A stretch of 64,000 bases of DNA from Shewanella sediminis HAW-EB3 (GCF_000018025.1 NC_009831.1:2108001-2172000), one strand, 5' to 3'; positions 27,442 to 37,528 are shown, counted from the first letter of the stretch. Made by a program: numbers and translations. Notes: generated from the sequence alone by a model not told the origin.

Positions 27442-27801
27442 ATGAGTTTAGCCGATATAGTACAAGGTGGTTGGGAAGCCGTTGGTGCAGGAGATTTCGA
27501 TACCTTAGTGGCTGATTATCTGGAAGAGATGGCATTCATCATGCCGGGACAAGCCGATGTCCTCGAGGGGCGGCAAGCATTTCGCTCTGCGTTGGATGGC
27601 CTTGGACAGATCCTTCCGCCTGGTTTCGAAATCACTGGGCTTCGTCAGATTGAAGGAGAAAATGAAGTCGTCTCGATTGTTGAGTGGAAATCCGATAAGG
27701 TTGCCGGCTCTCAACTGTCAGTCTTGTTCAAGTTCGAAGGTGACAAAATCTACGAGGAACGGTGGTTCGTAGATACTGAGCAATGGAAAAGTGCATTTTG
27801 A
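27442..27801 (+). CDS. SnoaL-like (NTF2-fold) protein
   Basis: The 119-residue protein has the NTF2-like pattern: an initial helix (IVQGGWEAVGAGDFDTLVADYLEEMAFIMPG), then strands with VVSIVEWKSDK and KIYEERWFVDTEQW. SnoaL-like proteins are small isomerases/hydrolases or binding proteins with varied substrates. The ribosome site AGGAGG is nearly ideal, suggesting high expression. It is monocistronic, between the acyltransferase gene and a convergent LysR gene. Specific function unknown. Confidence 0.8.
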   Translation: MSLADIVQGGWEAVGAGDFDTLVADYLEEMAFIMPGQADVLEGRQAFRSALDGLGQILPPGFEITGLRQIEGENEVVSIVEWKSDKVAGSQLSVLFKFEGDKIYEERWFVDTEQWKSAF

Positions 27802-27946
27802 GTGGGTCATGAAACATTAAATAGCGGACACCAAAAGCTTGCTTGGGTCTGCTTCGTTTCACATTTTCTGGCAAGTCGAGTGACTGTAAGTCATAAAGTT
27901 ACCGATTGCCGTTGAGGAACGAATATTAGGCTTAACCTATCAAAAT

Positions 27947-28798
27947 CTATTTAAAATAGTTCCAGATCTTAAGAGCCACCGGACCTAAGGCTTTGTTTTT
28001 AAGCTTGGTGATATAGATAGGGAGTTCGAATTCCCCCAAGGTATCTAAGCTGATTAACTCGTTATTCTCTATCTCTTTTTCGACCAGGTGTTGTGGCAAT
28101 CTTCCCCAACCTAGCCCTTGAGTGATTAAGGTTTTCTTGGTATGGAGATCGGTCACATACCATTTCAGCGCCTCATCGAGTATGCCGGTATCCGGAGACT
28201 TACTGTCCGTCGATTTTATTATCACTTGAGGGTAGGCGGCGAGCTCGGCTTCACTGACTCTGTTTATATCCACTAAAGGCAAGTTTTTGGAGATCACCAG
28301 CGGAACATTCATGGTGTCGATCAACTTGTAATCTATAGCCTTGTTTTTAAAGGGGCTACCATAGATGGCAATATCTACCTTCCCATCGAGCAACATTCTC
28401 TCGCCGGAGGCGACCTCGATCTCCAGATGAATTGTCGTCTTGGGGAACTCCTGCTTTAGCTCGATGAGTAGTCTGGTGATTTTATCTAACGGAAAAGTGG
28501 AGCTTACTCCAAGCCTCAACTCTGTCTCACTCTCTCCCTTTATCTCATTGATAAAAGTCTCAAATTCAGACGCCTGCTTTAACAGGTGACGAATTTGTAC
28601 TATGAGCAGTCTACCGTCTGCCGTGAGTTCTGGCCGGTAGGTTTCTCGATTGAAGATCTGAATGTCGTAATAAGATTCGACCTGCTTTACCGAATAGGAG
28701 ACAGCCGAACGTACCTTGTGCAATTTTTCGCTGGCCTTCTGAAAACTGCCCTCTGCACAGATGCTATCGATAACCTGTAGATGTTCTAAATTTACCAT
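27947..28798 (-). CDS. LysR-family transcriptional regulator
   Basis: The 283-residue protein has the LysR helix-turn-helix near residues 16-60 (GSFQKASEKLHKVRSAVSYSVKQVE) and a substrate-binding domain with the usual LRLGVSSTFP and VDIAIYGSP strands. The ATG at 28798 (MVNLEH) is used; an in-frame TTG six bases upstream is less likely. It is divergent from the haloalkane-dehalogenase/SDR pair, which it probably regulates. Confidence 0.88.
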   Translation of the reverse strand: MVNLEHLQVIDSICAEGSFQKASEKLHKVRSAVSYSVKQVESYYDIQIFNRETYRPELTADGRLLIVQIRHLLKQASEFETFINEIKGESETELRLGVSSTFPLDKITRLLIELKQEFPKTTIHLEIEVASGERMLLDGKVDIAIYGSPFKNKAIDYKLIDTMNVPLVISKNLPLVDINRVSEAELAAYPQVIIKSTDSKSPDTGILDEALKWYVTDLHTKKTLITQGLGWGRLPQHLVEKEIENNELISLDTLGEFELPIYITKLKNKALGPVALKIWNYFK

Positions 28799-28930
28799 GG
28801 TCAAATTATATGACTGTGTTGTGCTAAAAGCTATGCTTTTTTGTGAACGTCTGTTGCCTTAAAGTGATCTTATTCAGCGAGCCGATGAAACAGAACGGGC
28901 TCAATAATGAGATACAGGTAGGTCAAAGAT

Positions 28931-29905
28931 ATGAACATAAAACCCAATACCTTAAGAACGCCCGATGATGCTTTTGTCGGATTGAACGATTATCCCTTCG
29001 AAGCTAACTATAGGCAGGTCGATGGCATGCGTCTTCACTATATCGACGAGGGCAAAGAAAATGCCAAGGCGATCTTCCTGCTTCACGGGCAGCCATCATG
29101 GAGTTATCTCTACAGGCATATGATCCCGCTGCTTGTCGACGCAGGTTATCGTGTGATTGCGCCTGATCTGATTGGTTTTGGTAAGTCGGATAAACCTATG
29201 GATTCAGAGACCCACACCTACGCGAATCAAGTTAAGTGGATGGGGGACTTTGTCAGGCAGTTAGGCGTAAATAATGCGAGTGCCTTTATGCAGGACTGGG
29301 GCGGCATGATTGGCTTAAGAGTATTGGCGCAACAGCCGCAGTGGTTAGACCGTTTGGTATTGGCCAATACGGCGCTGGCCGAGATGAGTAAGCTGGAAAA
29401 GTTTATGGTGCCTAAGATATTAAAGCTTCTTGCTGTTATGGCAGGCAAGCCGAGCCTGGAAAAATTCATGGGCAATATCAATTATGGCAATTGGGCGGGG
29501 TACTTCAGGCACGCCGAGTCTCTGCAGATCGGTCAGATCATCCAGTCACTAACGACCAGAGTGCTAAACGAAGATGAGATGCGGGCCTATGATGCGCCAT
29601 TTCCGACGCCGCAATACTATGCTGCCCCGAGAAAGATGCCTGAAATCGTGGCATCTGAGCTCGATGAGGTCAATGCCGACTGGGAAAAACTTAAGCGATG
29701 GAATAAACCTATGCTGACCCTGTTTAGCGATAAAGATCCCTTCTTAGCGGATCAAGGCTACGACAAGAAGTTTCAAAAGAACTTCAGCGGTGCATTGGGC
29801 CAGCCCCATATGACGGTAGAGAATGCCTCGCACTTTCTACAGGAAGATCAATCCAAGCTGCTGGCAACGCGCTTGAGCTGCTGGTTACAACAAACTTCAT
29901 ACTAA
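28931..29905 (+). CDS. Haloalkane dehalogenase-like alpha/beta hydrolase
   Basis: The 324-residue alpha/beta hydrolase carries the subfamily HLD-I signature. LLHGQPSWSYLYRHMIP provides the oxyanion/halide residues, MQDWGG has nucleophile Asp122 with halide-binding Trp123, SDKDPF is an acid candidate, and ASHFLQED has His301. Haloalkane dehalogenases cleave carbon-halogen bonds hydrolytically. Asp rather than Ser as nucleophile excludes ordinary esterases, but epoxide hydrolases share the Asp. The W following Asp and the HGxPxW motif favour the dehalogenase. It heads a two-gene unit with the SDR 26 bases downstream, divergent from LysR. Confidence 0.82.
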   Translation: MNIKPNTLRTPDDAFVGLNDYPFEANYRQVDGMRLHYIDEGKENAKAIFLLHGQPSWSYLYRHMIPLLVDAGYRVIAPDLIGFGKSDKPMDSETHTYANQVKWMGDFVRQLGVNNASAFMQDWGGMIGLRVLAQQPQWLDRLVLANTALAEMSKLEKFMVPKILKLLAVMAGKPSLEKFMGNINYGNWAGYFRHAESLQIGQIIQSLTTRVLNEDEMRAYDAPFPTPQYYAAPRKMPEIVASELDEVNADWEKLKRWNKPMLTLFSDKDPFLADQGYDKKFQKNFSGALGQPHMTVENASHFLQEDQSKLLATRLSCWLQQTSY

Positions 29906-29931
29906 TTACCAATCCATATAAATAAGGAAAG

Positions 29932-30543
29932 ATGATGAAAATTTTAGCAATAGGTGCAAACGGTGTTGTCGGAAGAGCTGTGGTCGATCTGTTATCGCAA
30001 GAGCACGAGGTGATTGCCGTAGGTCATAGTCAAGGTGAGATCACTGTCGATACCGAGAGTCAGGAGTCTATACGGAGCCTGTTTGAGAGAGTCGGTATGA
30101 TAGATGCCATTGTGAGCACGGCTGGTAATGGCCAGATGGGAAGTCTGGAGGATATGCCGGATTCAGGTTACCAAACCGTGCTAAACAGTAAGGTGATGGG
30201 CCAGGTTAACCTGGTCAGAATTGGCCTGGAGTATCTGAATAAGGGCGGCTCTATAACTTTAACTTCGGGCCAATCGTCCGTTAATCCTATGCCGGGTGCC
30301 GCAGCTATCTCCATGGCTACAGCCGCGGTAAATGCCTTTGCGGTTGCGGCGGCACTGGAGCTTAAAGATGACAAGCGATTAAACGCGGTTAGTCCGGCTT
30401 TTGTAAAAGAGACTATGGAGATGCTGAGAATGGACAGCACTTATGGAATACCAGCCGAAGATGTTGCTACCTATTATCAAGCCAGTGTTGAGGGGCAAAG
30501 TAATGGTAAGGTGTTTAATGCCATTAACGGTAAATATGAGTGA
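29932..30543 (+). CDS. Short-chain dehydrogenase/reductase lacking the canonical Tyr-Lys pair
   Basis: The 203-residue Rossmann protein has an N-terminal ILAIGANGVVGRAV nucleotide motif, VSTAGNG (the NAG-like motif) and TLTSGQSS (catalytic serine region). Where classical SDRs have YxxxK, this sequence reads ISMATAAVNAF, so Tyr and Lys are replaced by Ile and Thr. A group of short SDRs shares this loss; they may bind NAD(P) without oxidoreductase action or use other residues. A strong AAGGAAAG ribosome site precedes two tandem ATGs. Likely co-transcribed with the dehalogenase. Confidence 0.82.
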   Translation: MMKILAIGANGVVGRAVVDLLSQEHEVIAVGHSQGEITVDTESQESIRSLFERVGMIDAIVSTAGNGQMGSLEDMPDSGYQTVLNSKVMGQVNLVRIGLEYLNKGGSITLTSGQSSVNPMPGAAAISMATAAVNAFAVAAALELKDDKRLNAVSPAFVKETMEMLRMDSTYGIPAEDVATYYQASVEGQSNGKVFNAINGKYE

Positions 30544-30614
30544 TCTGTAGACCTTATACCGATTGGTATTACTATGAGCCATAACATTAGAAGTTAAATA
30601 ACAGCTAAATGAAT

Positions 30615-31853
30615 TTAATTGGCGGCAAATAGCAGGTTATAACTCTGTACGCCTATCAAGAACAGACAGAGTAGGGTACCGATGAGGGGCCAGCCACCTT
30701 TCTTATGAGCCTTATCTTCAGGCTCTTTTCGCTGAATTCGCCATAGAGAAAGGTTAATGAGGGCGAAAATGATCAAAATGATAAAGCTGGTGGTCTTTGC
30801 CAGCGTGACCAGAGGCAGCCAAAGGGCAAAAATCAACACCACAGCGGTGATGATTATGGTGGCAATGATTGGCGTCTGCGTCCTCTTTCCTACTGCTGCG
30901 AGAAAAGCCGGAGCTCGCCCCTGAAATGCCATGCCGTATAGCACTCTGGAGGCCATGATCAGTTGAGCCAACAAGCCGTTAAGGATGGCGAACAGACTAA
31001 TTACGCTTATCAAGGTACCAGCCATCGGGTGGTGGGGTACGAGGATATCTTTAAGCGGCGCAGTTGAGGCGGCGAGTTCACTCTGGGGGAGTGAGAAAAC
31101 GGCGACAAATGCCACCATGATATAGAGCAGGCTGGCGATGATGAGTGCCAGTATTATTCCTCTGGGCATGGTCTGTTCGGGGGTCTTAACCTCTTCAGCA
31201 ATATTCACCATATCTTCGAAGCCGATAAAGGCATAGAAAGCCAGAAATGCGCCGCTCAATATTCCCCCCCAGACGAGAGTATTGTCGGGAATAAAGGCCT
31301 GTTGCCAGGGGATTGAGTCTGGTAAAGCTCCACCGGCTACGACAATGACTAACAATAAGCCAAGCACTTCGATTACGGTGATCACTGCCGCCAACCAGAG
31401 TGATTCTGCTATTCCCCATGCCGCGATAAAGCCTAGTAACAAGAGCATGGAGGTTATGGTCATGTAGTCGGGTAGCTCGATAAAATGGGACAAGTAACCT
31501 ACGAAGCCATTGATCAAGGTGGCAGAGGAGACTATTCCGGTCAAAATGACCAGATAGCCGACGATAATGCCATATATTTTGCTGTTAAACCCATGTTCCA
31601 CATAACAGGCCTCGCCAGCGCTTAGGGGGTAGCGAGCAACCAGCTGACAGTAACTCAGGGCGGTAAAATAAGCGATGATTGCTGCGACCATAAAAGCAAG
31701 GGGGGTGAGCATACCCGCGCTGGCAGCCACTTTTCCCACCAGAACGTAGATGCCCGCGCCAAGCATGGTCCCCAGACCATAAAATGTCAGTAAAGGCAGG
31801 CCGATACGTCTGGCCAGGGGGAGCTCTTTAGGGCCGGTCTCGGTATGATTCAT
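30615..31853 (-). CDS. APC-family amino acid permease
   Basis: The 412-residue protein has about 12 membrane helices. Conserved APC features are FYGLGTMLGAGIYVLVGKVA in helix 1 and GFEDMVNIAEEVKTPEQTMPRGI after helix 6. It is a proton- or exchange-driven amino acid carrier in the inner membrane, most like the YfnA/CAT side of the family. It stands alone; the substrate cannot be inferred. Confidence 0.88.
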   Translation of the reverse strand: MNHTETGPKELPLARRIGLPLLTFYGLGTMLGAGIYVLVGKVAASAGMLTPLAFMVAAIIAYFTALSYCQLVARYPLSAGEACYVEHGFNSKIYGIIVGYLVILTGIVSSATLINGFVGYLSHFIELPDYMTITSMLLLLGFIAAWGIAESLWLAAVITVIEVLGLLLVIVVAGGALPDSIPWQQAFIPDNTLVWGGILSGAFLAFYAFIGFEDMVNIAEEVKTPEQTMPRGIILALIIASLLYIMVAFVAVFSLPQSELAASTAPLKDILVPHHPMAGTLISVISLFAILNGLLAQLIMASRVLYGMAFQGRAPAFLAAVGKRTQTPIIATIIITAVVLIFALWLPLVTLAKTTSFIILIIFALINLSLWRIQRKEPEDKAHKKGGWPLIGTLLCLFLIGVQSYNLLFAAN

Positions 31854-32195
31854 TAAAACAGCTATTTGTTGTTCAATGTCCTCCTTTTAGTGTAGTACAT
31901 AGGCTTTGTCTGCAATTAAGCGTAAGTGGAGATATAGCCGCGTGGGTTTATGGGGGAGTAGAGATATGTGCATCGATAAAAACTCAGAACACCTTAACTT
32001 TAGCTGTTTCTTTCTTATAAAGACCAAAATTCAGGTGACTAAACTGCTACATAAAAAATTCAAAAATCATTAATTAGATTTTCATTATTCTAATTAAATT
32101 CAACAGGCTAGCTCTGTTTTTTGGATTTTATCTTAAGCTTGCGTACATCAATGAATATGTTTATTCTGTACAAATTATTGTCGATATGGATATCT

Positions 32196-33728
32196 ATGAA
32201 TAAATTTGTTTTTCAGCCAGTTTCGCAAGTTTCTGATGCTGTTAATGACCAGCCTGTAAAACGGTATTGGCATATTCTTGTCGTCGATGATGATCAAGCT
32301 GTCCATGATGTGACTCATTTGATATTGGCTGATTTAGAGGTCTTAGGCCGGAAAATTCAACTTCACAGTGCCTATTCCGCGGCGCAAGCTAAGTCTTTAC
32401 TCGAGTCTGAGATCCCATTCGCCATGACCTTTGTCGATGTTGTGATGGAAAGTGATGACGCGGGTTTACAGTTAGTAACCTGGATCAGGGAGGTGTTAAA
32501 AAACATCAGTATCCGGATTATCTTACGCACTGGTCAAGCGGGTTTAGCGCCCGAAGAGCAGGTGATCAGCCAGTACGATATCAATGACTACAAAGCCAAG
32601 ACAGAACTCACGGCAACCAAGATGATCACTTCGGTCTATGCTGGTATTCGCGGCTTTCGTGATATTAAGACTATCTTAAAAAGCCAAAATGCCTTTCAGC
32701 GTTTGATCACATCATCCACCAATGTGCTGAAAGTTACGCAGTTAGCAGATTTCGCCACTGCGGCTCTCAATAATTTATTGACCTTAATGAAGTTAGAGAG
32801 TTCAGCTGTTTACATCGTCAGGCAGGAAACCGATTTTTATGATGATTGCCAAGAGACATATTTAGCGTGCACCGGCCGATTTGGTGAAACACCCCAAAGC
32901 TTAGATAGCATCCCCGATAATGTAAACGATAAGATCCAGCAAGCATTTGCAAACAAAGATAATAAGTTTAATCAGGAACATTTTATTGGTTTCTATCAGG
33001 CGTCTGCAGAGGCATCGAGTGTGCTATATATCGAGTTTGATTATGCCCCGACACACTTTAAAAGAGGCTTGATGGAGATGTATGCCACCAATATTGCGCT
33101 GACTCTGGAAAGCCTGGTCCAGCAGCAACAAACTCATAAGAGCCAGCGCGAACTTCTCTATATCGTTGGTGATGCCATCGAGGCCCGTAGTAAAGAAACG
33201 GGTTTACACGTAAAACGTGTCTCTTTGATGTGCGAACTGCTTGCCGTTTCTCTTGGTTTACCCCACTCATTTGTTCAAGCGCTGAAAGTGGCTGCACCAC
33301 TGCACGACATTGGCAAGGTTGCCATTCCCGATAATATTTTGCATAAGCAGGGAACCTTGAATTCAGGTGAGTGGGAGTTGATGAAGAGCCATGCTGCTGT
33401 GGGCGGTACGCTGTTGGATAAGTCAAATTTACCGGTAGCAAAATTAGGTTCTCGACTGGCGCGCTATCACCATGAAAATTGGGATGGCAGTGGTTACCCT
33501 GAAGGCCTGAGTGATACTAATATTCCGCTTGAAGCTCGTATTATGTCAATCATCGATGTGATCGATGCATTGGGTTCTAACCGGAGTTATAAGGATGCCT
33601 GGTCGTGTGAACAGATCCTGGCTTATATCAAGGATCAGAAGGGCAAAAAGTTTGAACCCCTTCTGGTGGATAAAACCGTAGAAAATTTCGATGCTCTGAT
33701 GAAGATCAGACAAGAATACCCCGATTAG
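32196..33728 (+). CDS. Response regulator with DUF3369 and HD-GYP domain (c-di-GMP phosphodiesterase)
   Basis: Three domains are visible. The receiver (residues about 25-150) has VVDDDQAVHD and phospho-acceptor Asp in FVDVVMES. A DUF3369 sensor-like region (about 160-320) begins SVYAGIRGFRDIKTI. A C-terminal HD-GYP domain has HDIGKVAIPD and HHENWDGSGYPEGL. HD-GYP enzymes hydrolyse cyclic di-GMP, linking phosphorylation to motility or biofilm control. The ATG at 32196 (MNKFVFQ) is preferred over an upstream TTG. The histidine kinase gene follows nine bases after the stop and is its likely partner. Confidence 0.92.
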   Translation: MNKFVFQPVSQVSDAVNDQPVKRYWHILVVDDDQAVHDVTHLILADLEVLGRKIQLHSAYSAAQAKSLLESEIPFAMTFVDVVMESDDAGLQLVTWIREVLKNISIRIILRTGQAGLAPEEQVISQYDINDYKAKTELTATKMITSVYAGIRGFRDIKTILKSQNAFQRLITSSTNVLKVTQLADFATAALNNLLTLMKLESSAVYIVRQETDFYDDCQETYLACTGRFGETPQSLDSIPDNVNDKIQQAFANKDNKFNQEHFIGFYQASAEASSVLYIEFDYAPTHFKRGLMEMYATNIALTLESLVQQQQTHKSQRELLYIVGDAIEARSKETGLHVKRVSLMCELLAVSLGLPHSFVQALKVAAPLHDIGKVAIPDNILHKQGTLNSGEWELMKSHAAVGGTLLDKSNLPVAKLGSRLARYHHENWDGSGYPEGLSDTNIPLEARIMSIIDVIDALGSNRSYKDAWSCEQILAYIKDQKGKKFEPLLVDKTVENFDALMKIRQEYPD

Positions 33729-33737
33729 GAAATACTG

Positions 33738-35102
33738 ATGGAAAAGCATGTTAAGCACATAATTGAAGGTGTATCTAATGCTTACGGCCTGGATTTTTTT
33801 GAAAGGCTAACTTTAAAGCTTGACCAGGTCATCGGTGCCGATTTTACTTTTATAGCTCAAATTGATGAGAAGAAGCACGAATCCAAAACTATTACCTATG
33901 TTGAAAATGGGAAGTTAGCCAACAATTTAATTTATTCGTTAACCGATACCCCATGCGCCGATGTGGCCAGTAATAGTGTCTGTTGTTTCCCCAGTAATGT
34001 GTGCTCGCTTTATCCCGACGATCAGTTTTTAATCGACTTAGAGATAGAGGCCTATGTAGGGACGCCATTGCATGACTCCAAAGGGAAGGTCATGGGCATC
34101 ATTGTGGCCTTATACAAGGCGCCAATTATCAAACAAGAGTCAGTCATTACCCTGTTCCAAATTTTTTCGGGACGTGCCGCTGCAGAGATGGAACGACTCG
34201 AGTATGAAAGGTCACTGCAAAGGCTCAACGATAGTTTAGATCTAAAAGTTCAGCAGCGTACTGATGACTTGTCGAAAGTCATAACCCAGTTAAGACAGAC
34301 TCAGGAACAATTGGTCGAAGCCGATAAAATGGCGGCGCTAGGCAAGTTGATTGCCGGCGTCGCACATGAAGTGAATACACCGCTTGGGTTAACTATTACC
34401 ACTCATAGCATGATGGAGCTTGAGCTAAGCCGTCTCGATAAAAAAATTGCCCAAGGTCAATTATCAGTCGATGATATGAATCAATATCTGAGTAAAACAG
34501 GTCAGGCGTTACAGTTGCAAGGGGAGACGTTAATAAGGGCTAAAAAATTAATTGAATCTTTTAAACGGATGGCAGCCGAACAACACTACCTTGAAGTAGA
34601 AACAATCAATATTAAAGACTACTACCAGCAACTGTTAACTACGCTGGAACCATTATGTCGTCCCAAAGATGTAAAAGTTGTCCTTTCGAGCGCAGAGGAT
34701 ATTTTTATCAGAACATTACCGGGTTTACATGCACAAATTATCACTAACCTTGTCAATAACAGCATACTTCATGGTTTTAGTGGTATGCAGAACAATATCA
34801 TTACCATAGAGATAAAGCAGATCGCAGCAGATGAGATTGCGGTCGATTTTTTCGATAATGGTTTAGGGCTTTCCGCTAAAAGCGCCGAACATCTTTTTGA
34901 ACCATTTTATACCACGGCTCGGGACAAGGGAGGGACCGGATTGGGGTTGTCGATCGTATATAACCTTATTGTGCAACGACTACATGGCGCAATAAAGGTT
35001 AAACCGAGTCAAAGAGGGCTGCATTTGGGTTACCGGCTCAAGGCCGAGAACCCACAATTAGTTGAGGCTTTTAATAGGCAAGCCTCCTGCTTTAGTGAAT
35101 GA
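33738..35102 (+). CDS. GAF-domain sensor histidine kinase, partner of the HD-GYP regulator
   Basis: The soluble 454-residue kinase has an N-terminal GAF domain (residues 1-155, with several cysteines around SNSVCCFPSNVC), a coiled coil and the H-box GVAHEVNTPLG. The ATPase domain has NLVNNSILHGF, FFDNGLGL and GGTGLGLSIV. There is no membrane segment, so the signal is cytoplasmic or membrane-diffusible. The AGGAAA ribosome site and nine-base gap show an operon with the HD-GYP regulator. The Cys cluster in the GAF domain could bind metal or sense redox, which is untested inference. Confidence 0.9.
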   Translation: MEKHVKHIIEGVSNAYGLDFFERLTLKLDQVIGADFTFIAQIDEKKHESKTITYVENGKLANNLIYSLTDTPCADVASNSVCCFPSNVCSLYPDDQFLIDLEIEAYVGTPLHDSKGKVMGIIVALYKAPIIKQESVITLFQIFSGRAAAEMERLEYERSLQRLNDSLDLKVQQRTDDLSKVITQLRQTQEQLVEADKMAALGKLIAGVAHEVNTPLGLTITTHSMMELELSRLDKKIAQGQLSVDDMNQYLSKTGQALQLQGETLIRAKKLIESFKRMAAEQHYLEVETINIKDYYQQLLTTLEPLCRPKDVKVVLSSAEDIFIRTLPGLHAQIITNLVNNSILHGFSGMQNNIITIEIKQIAADEIAVDFFDNGLGLSAKSAEHLFEPFYTTARDKGGTGLGLSIVYNLIVQRLHGAIKVKPSQRGLHLGYRLKAENPQLVEAFNRQASCFSE

Positions 35103-35106
35103 GAGG

Positions 35107-36423
35107 CTAATTCAGCATAATAGCTTGGATCTCTTCGATGGTACGTGGGGCATTAACCGATAGATTTTCATGCCCGGATTCGGTGACTAAAATATCATCT
35201 TCGATACGAATACCCATACCCCGGTATGCCGAAGGGACGTCGATGGCATCGAGCGGGATATAAATTCCGGGTTCAATGGTAAACACCATGCCGGGTTCGA
35301 GCCTGCGCCAATTACCGTCACTGTCGTGATAAGGACCGACGTCATGGACATCCATGCCGAGCCAATGGCCGGTCTTATGTACCGTGAAACGCTTATAACT
35401 CTGGCTTTCCATTACCTCTTCGATATTGCCACTTAAGAAGCCCAGCTCTAACAGCCCTTTGGCCATCAGCTCTATGCAGGTTTCATACAGTTCATTCCAG
35501 GGGGTACCGGGCTGAACTTTTGCGATGGCGGAGTCGAGTGCGCTTAAAACCAGTTGATAGATGTGCTTCTGTGCGTCGGTGAATTTCCCGTTCACCGGGT
35601 AACTGCGGGTAATATCCGAGGCGTAATGGTTTAACTCACCACCGGCATCGATCAACAACATCTGTCCGTCTTCTACTGTACAGCAGTTTTCCTCATAGTG
35701 AAGACAGCAGGCATTGTTACCCGCAGCGACAATATTGGGGTAGGCGACATCGGTACTGCCGAATTGAGAGAGGGTAAAATCAAACGTTGCAGATAACAGC
35801 GCTTCATTGATACCGGGTTTACACGCTTGCATAACCGCCTTATGGCCATCGACCGATGCAGCTACGGCGGCTTTTATATGGTTAATTTCCTCCTCGCTCT
35901 TGATGACGCGCATAGGGTGTAAGTACTTTGCCAGCGGAGTCAGGCTGCGGTACTGTTTGACCGTATCAAAAGGGGTCGTCATTCTTTGATGGTTTAGCCA
36001 GCCCACTATCTGAGTAGAGAAACGGCTGAGTTCATCACTGATATAGATATGTTGATGGTCGACTATTTTTGATAAGACAACTTCATTAAGCTCGGCGATA
36101 TCGAAGGCGTCATCGGCGCCGAAGTTTGCAATAGCACCTTCAGTACCGGCACGCTCACCGAAGCTGACCTCTTGGCTAGGATCTTTAGGGCGGCACAGTA
36201 AGGTAAAGCTGAAACCCGATGCTGCACCCTTATCGGCTGCGAGTATAGCCACCGCATCTGGTTCATCGAAGCCGGTAAGATAGAGAAAGTCATTATCTTG
36301 CCTGAAGTGATACTTAATATTTTTACTTCTGATCTTTTGTTGATAGCCGGAGAGAATAACGAAGCTATTCTCCGGTAGTTGCTTAAACAGAGCTTCTCTT
36401 CTTATCTGATAGATATTTGTCAT
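35107..36423 (-). CDS. pepP: Xaa-Pro aminopeptidase (aminopeptidase P)
   Basis: PepP removes N-terminal residues preceding proline. The protein from the ATG at 36423 (MTNIYQIRREALF) is 438 residues, equal to E. coli PepP; an extended frame to 36492 is discarded. It has the creatinase N-domain (NDFLYLTGFDEPDAVAIL) and the pita-bread metal ligands: LLIDAGGELNHYASDITRSYP (two Asp), HKTGHWLGMDVHDVG (His), FTIEPGIY (Glu) and IRIEDDIL (Glu). It converges with the kinase gene, four bases separating the stops. Usual role is cytoplasmic peptide recycling. Confidence 0.95.
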   Translation of the reverse strand: MTNIYQIRREALFKQLPENSFVILSGYQQKIRSKNIKYHFRQDNDFLYLTGFDEPDAVAILAADKGAASGFSFTLLCRPKDPSQEVSFGERAGTEGAIANFGADDAFDIAELNEVVLSKIVDHQHIYISDELSRFSTQIVGWLNHQRMTTPFDTVKQYRSLTPLAKYLHPMRVIKSEEEINHIKAAVAASVDGHKAVMQACKPGINEALLSATFDFTLSQFGSTDVAYPNIVAAGNNACCLHYEENCCTVEDGQMLLIDAGGELNHYASDITRSYPVNGKFTDAQKHIYQLVLSALDSAIAKVQPGTPWNELYETCIELMAKGLLELGFLSGNIEEVMESQSYKRFTVHKTGHWLGMDVHDVGPYHDSDGNWRRLEPGMVFTIEPGIYIPLDAIDVPSAYRGMGIRIEDDILVTESGHENLSVNAPRTIEEIQAIMLN

Positions 36424-36718
36424 AATTACAGGCTCTTTCTGGTTCACCGATAATACCTGCTTAAAGGTAGGGCTAAAATGCGCTGGCTTCATAACTCAGT
36501 CTTTAATGCACTGTACCTATAACGAGTGAAATACATAACAATCGCTACGAAAGTAAGTTTTGATAAAGCACTCGGTGAGTGAATTTGATTATTTTCCTAT
36601 ACTATATTTGTATACTTTATCCATTTCAATTGAAGATAATGAAAATAGATAACTTCGCGGTGCAATTTACTCAAATGGATGGGATAATAATTTTATATCT
36701 GATTATGGAGTTAAACAC

Positions 36719-37270
36719 GTGAGCCCTGCAGTTTTTTTAGATAGAGATGGTGTCATCAATGTCGATCATGGTTATGTTCATCTGGTCGATGACTTTGAAT
36801 ATGTCGAAGGCGTATTTGATGCCTGTCGTTCCCTTAAAGAGATGGGATACAAACTAGCTGTAGTGACAAATCAGTCCGGAATCGCTCGTGGTATGTATAG
36901 TGAAGAGCAATTTCACAGCTTGACCGAGTGGATGGATTGGAACTTCGTAGATAAAGGTGTGGAGCTCGATGGCATCTATTATTGCCCTCACCACGCAGAA
37001 AAAGGGTTAGGCGACTATAAGCAGGACTGTGATTGTCGCAAGCCAAAACCTGGGATGATGTTGACCGCTGCCGAGTTTCTTAACATTGATCTTAGCGAGT
37101 CTGTAATGGTCGGTGATAAGCGTGATGACATGTTGGCTGCCATGGCTGCAGGGATCCCGACGCGTATATTGGTACGCACTGGAAAATCGGTAACCGATGA
37201 CGCTATTGCAGCATCCACTGTCGTACTCGATTCAATTGCCGATGTTCCGGCCTATTTAAAAAGCCTCTAG
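36719..37270 (+). CDS. gmhB: D-glycero-beta-D-manno-heptose 1,7-bisphosphate 7-phosphatase
   Basis: This HAD-superfamily phosphatase (183 residues) of LPS core heptose synthesis has the nucleophile/acid pair Asp8 and Asp10 in [11 protein letters not shown] and TNQSGIARG. Zinc-binding Cys89, His91, Cys104 and Cys106 ([13 protein letters not shown]) and VGDKRDD are also present. All family residues are intact. The start is GTG at 36719 with GGAG upstream. It is the last protein gene before the rRNA operon, the same neighbourhood as in E. coli. Confidence 0.95.
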   Translation: MSPAVFLDRDGVINVDHGYVHLVDDFEYVEGVFDACRSLKEMGYKLAVVTNQSGIARGMYSEEQFHSLTEWMDWNFVDKGVELDGIYYCPHHAEKGLGDYKQDCDCRKPKPGMMLTAAEFLNIDLSESVMVGDKRDDMLAAMAAGIPTRILVRTGKSVTDDAIAASTVVLDSIADVPAYLKSL

Positions 37271-37500
37271 CGAACCTTTTCTATCTATATACCTGCTTGA
37301 GCCATAGGTGAGCTAACTCTTTAGAGCTTAGCTTGCCAGCTTCAAGCTGCTATTAAGTTAATACCTATATTTTTCACCTTCGTTTCACCCTGCATCATCA
37401 GTAATTCATCTGGATTGCCGTTTAAATGCACTTTAGCGATATAAAAAATGACCGTCGCGCCTATTTACTGCCCACTCGATAATATTGTTGAAATAAGCGC

Positions 37501-37528
37501 TTGCGCTCAGAACTAAACTCCCTATAAT
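37501..37528 (+). promoter_or_regulatory. rrn promoter P1
   Basis: TTGCGC (37501-37506), 16-base spacer, TATAAT (37523-37528). A GC-rich GCGC discriminator follows, as in growth-rate-regulated rRNA promoters. Confidence 0.75.
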
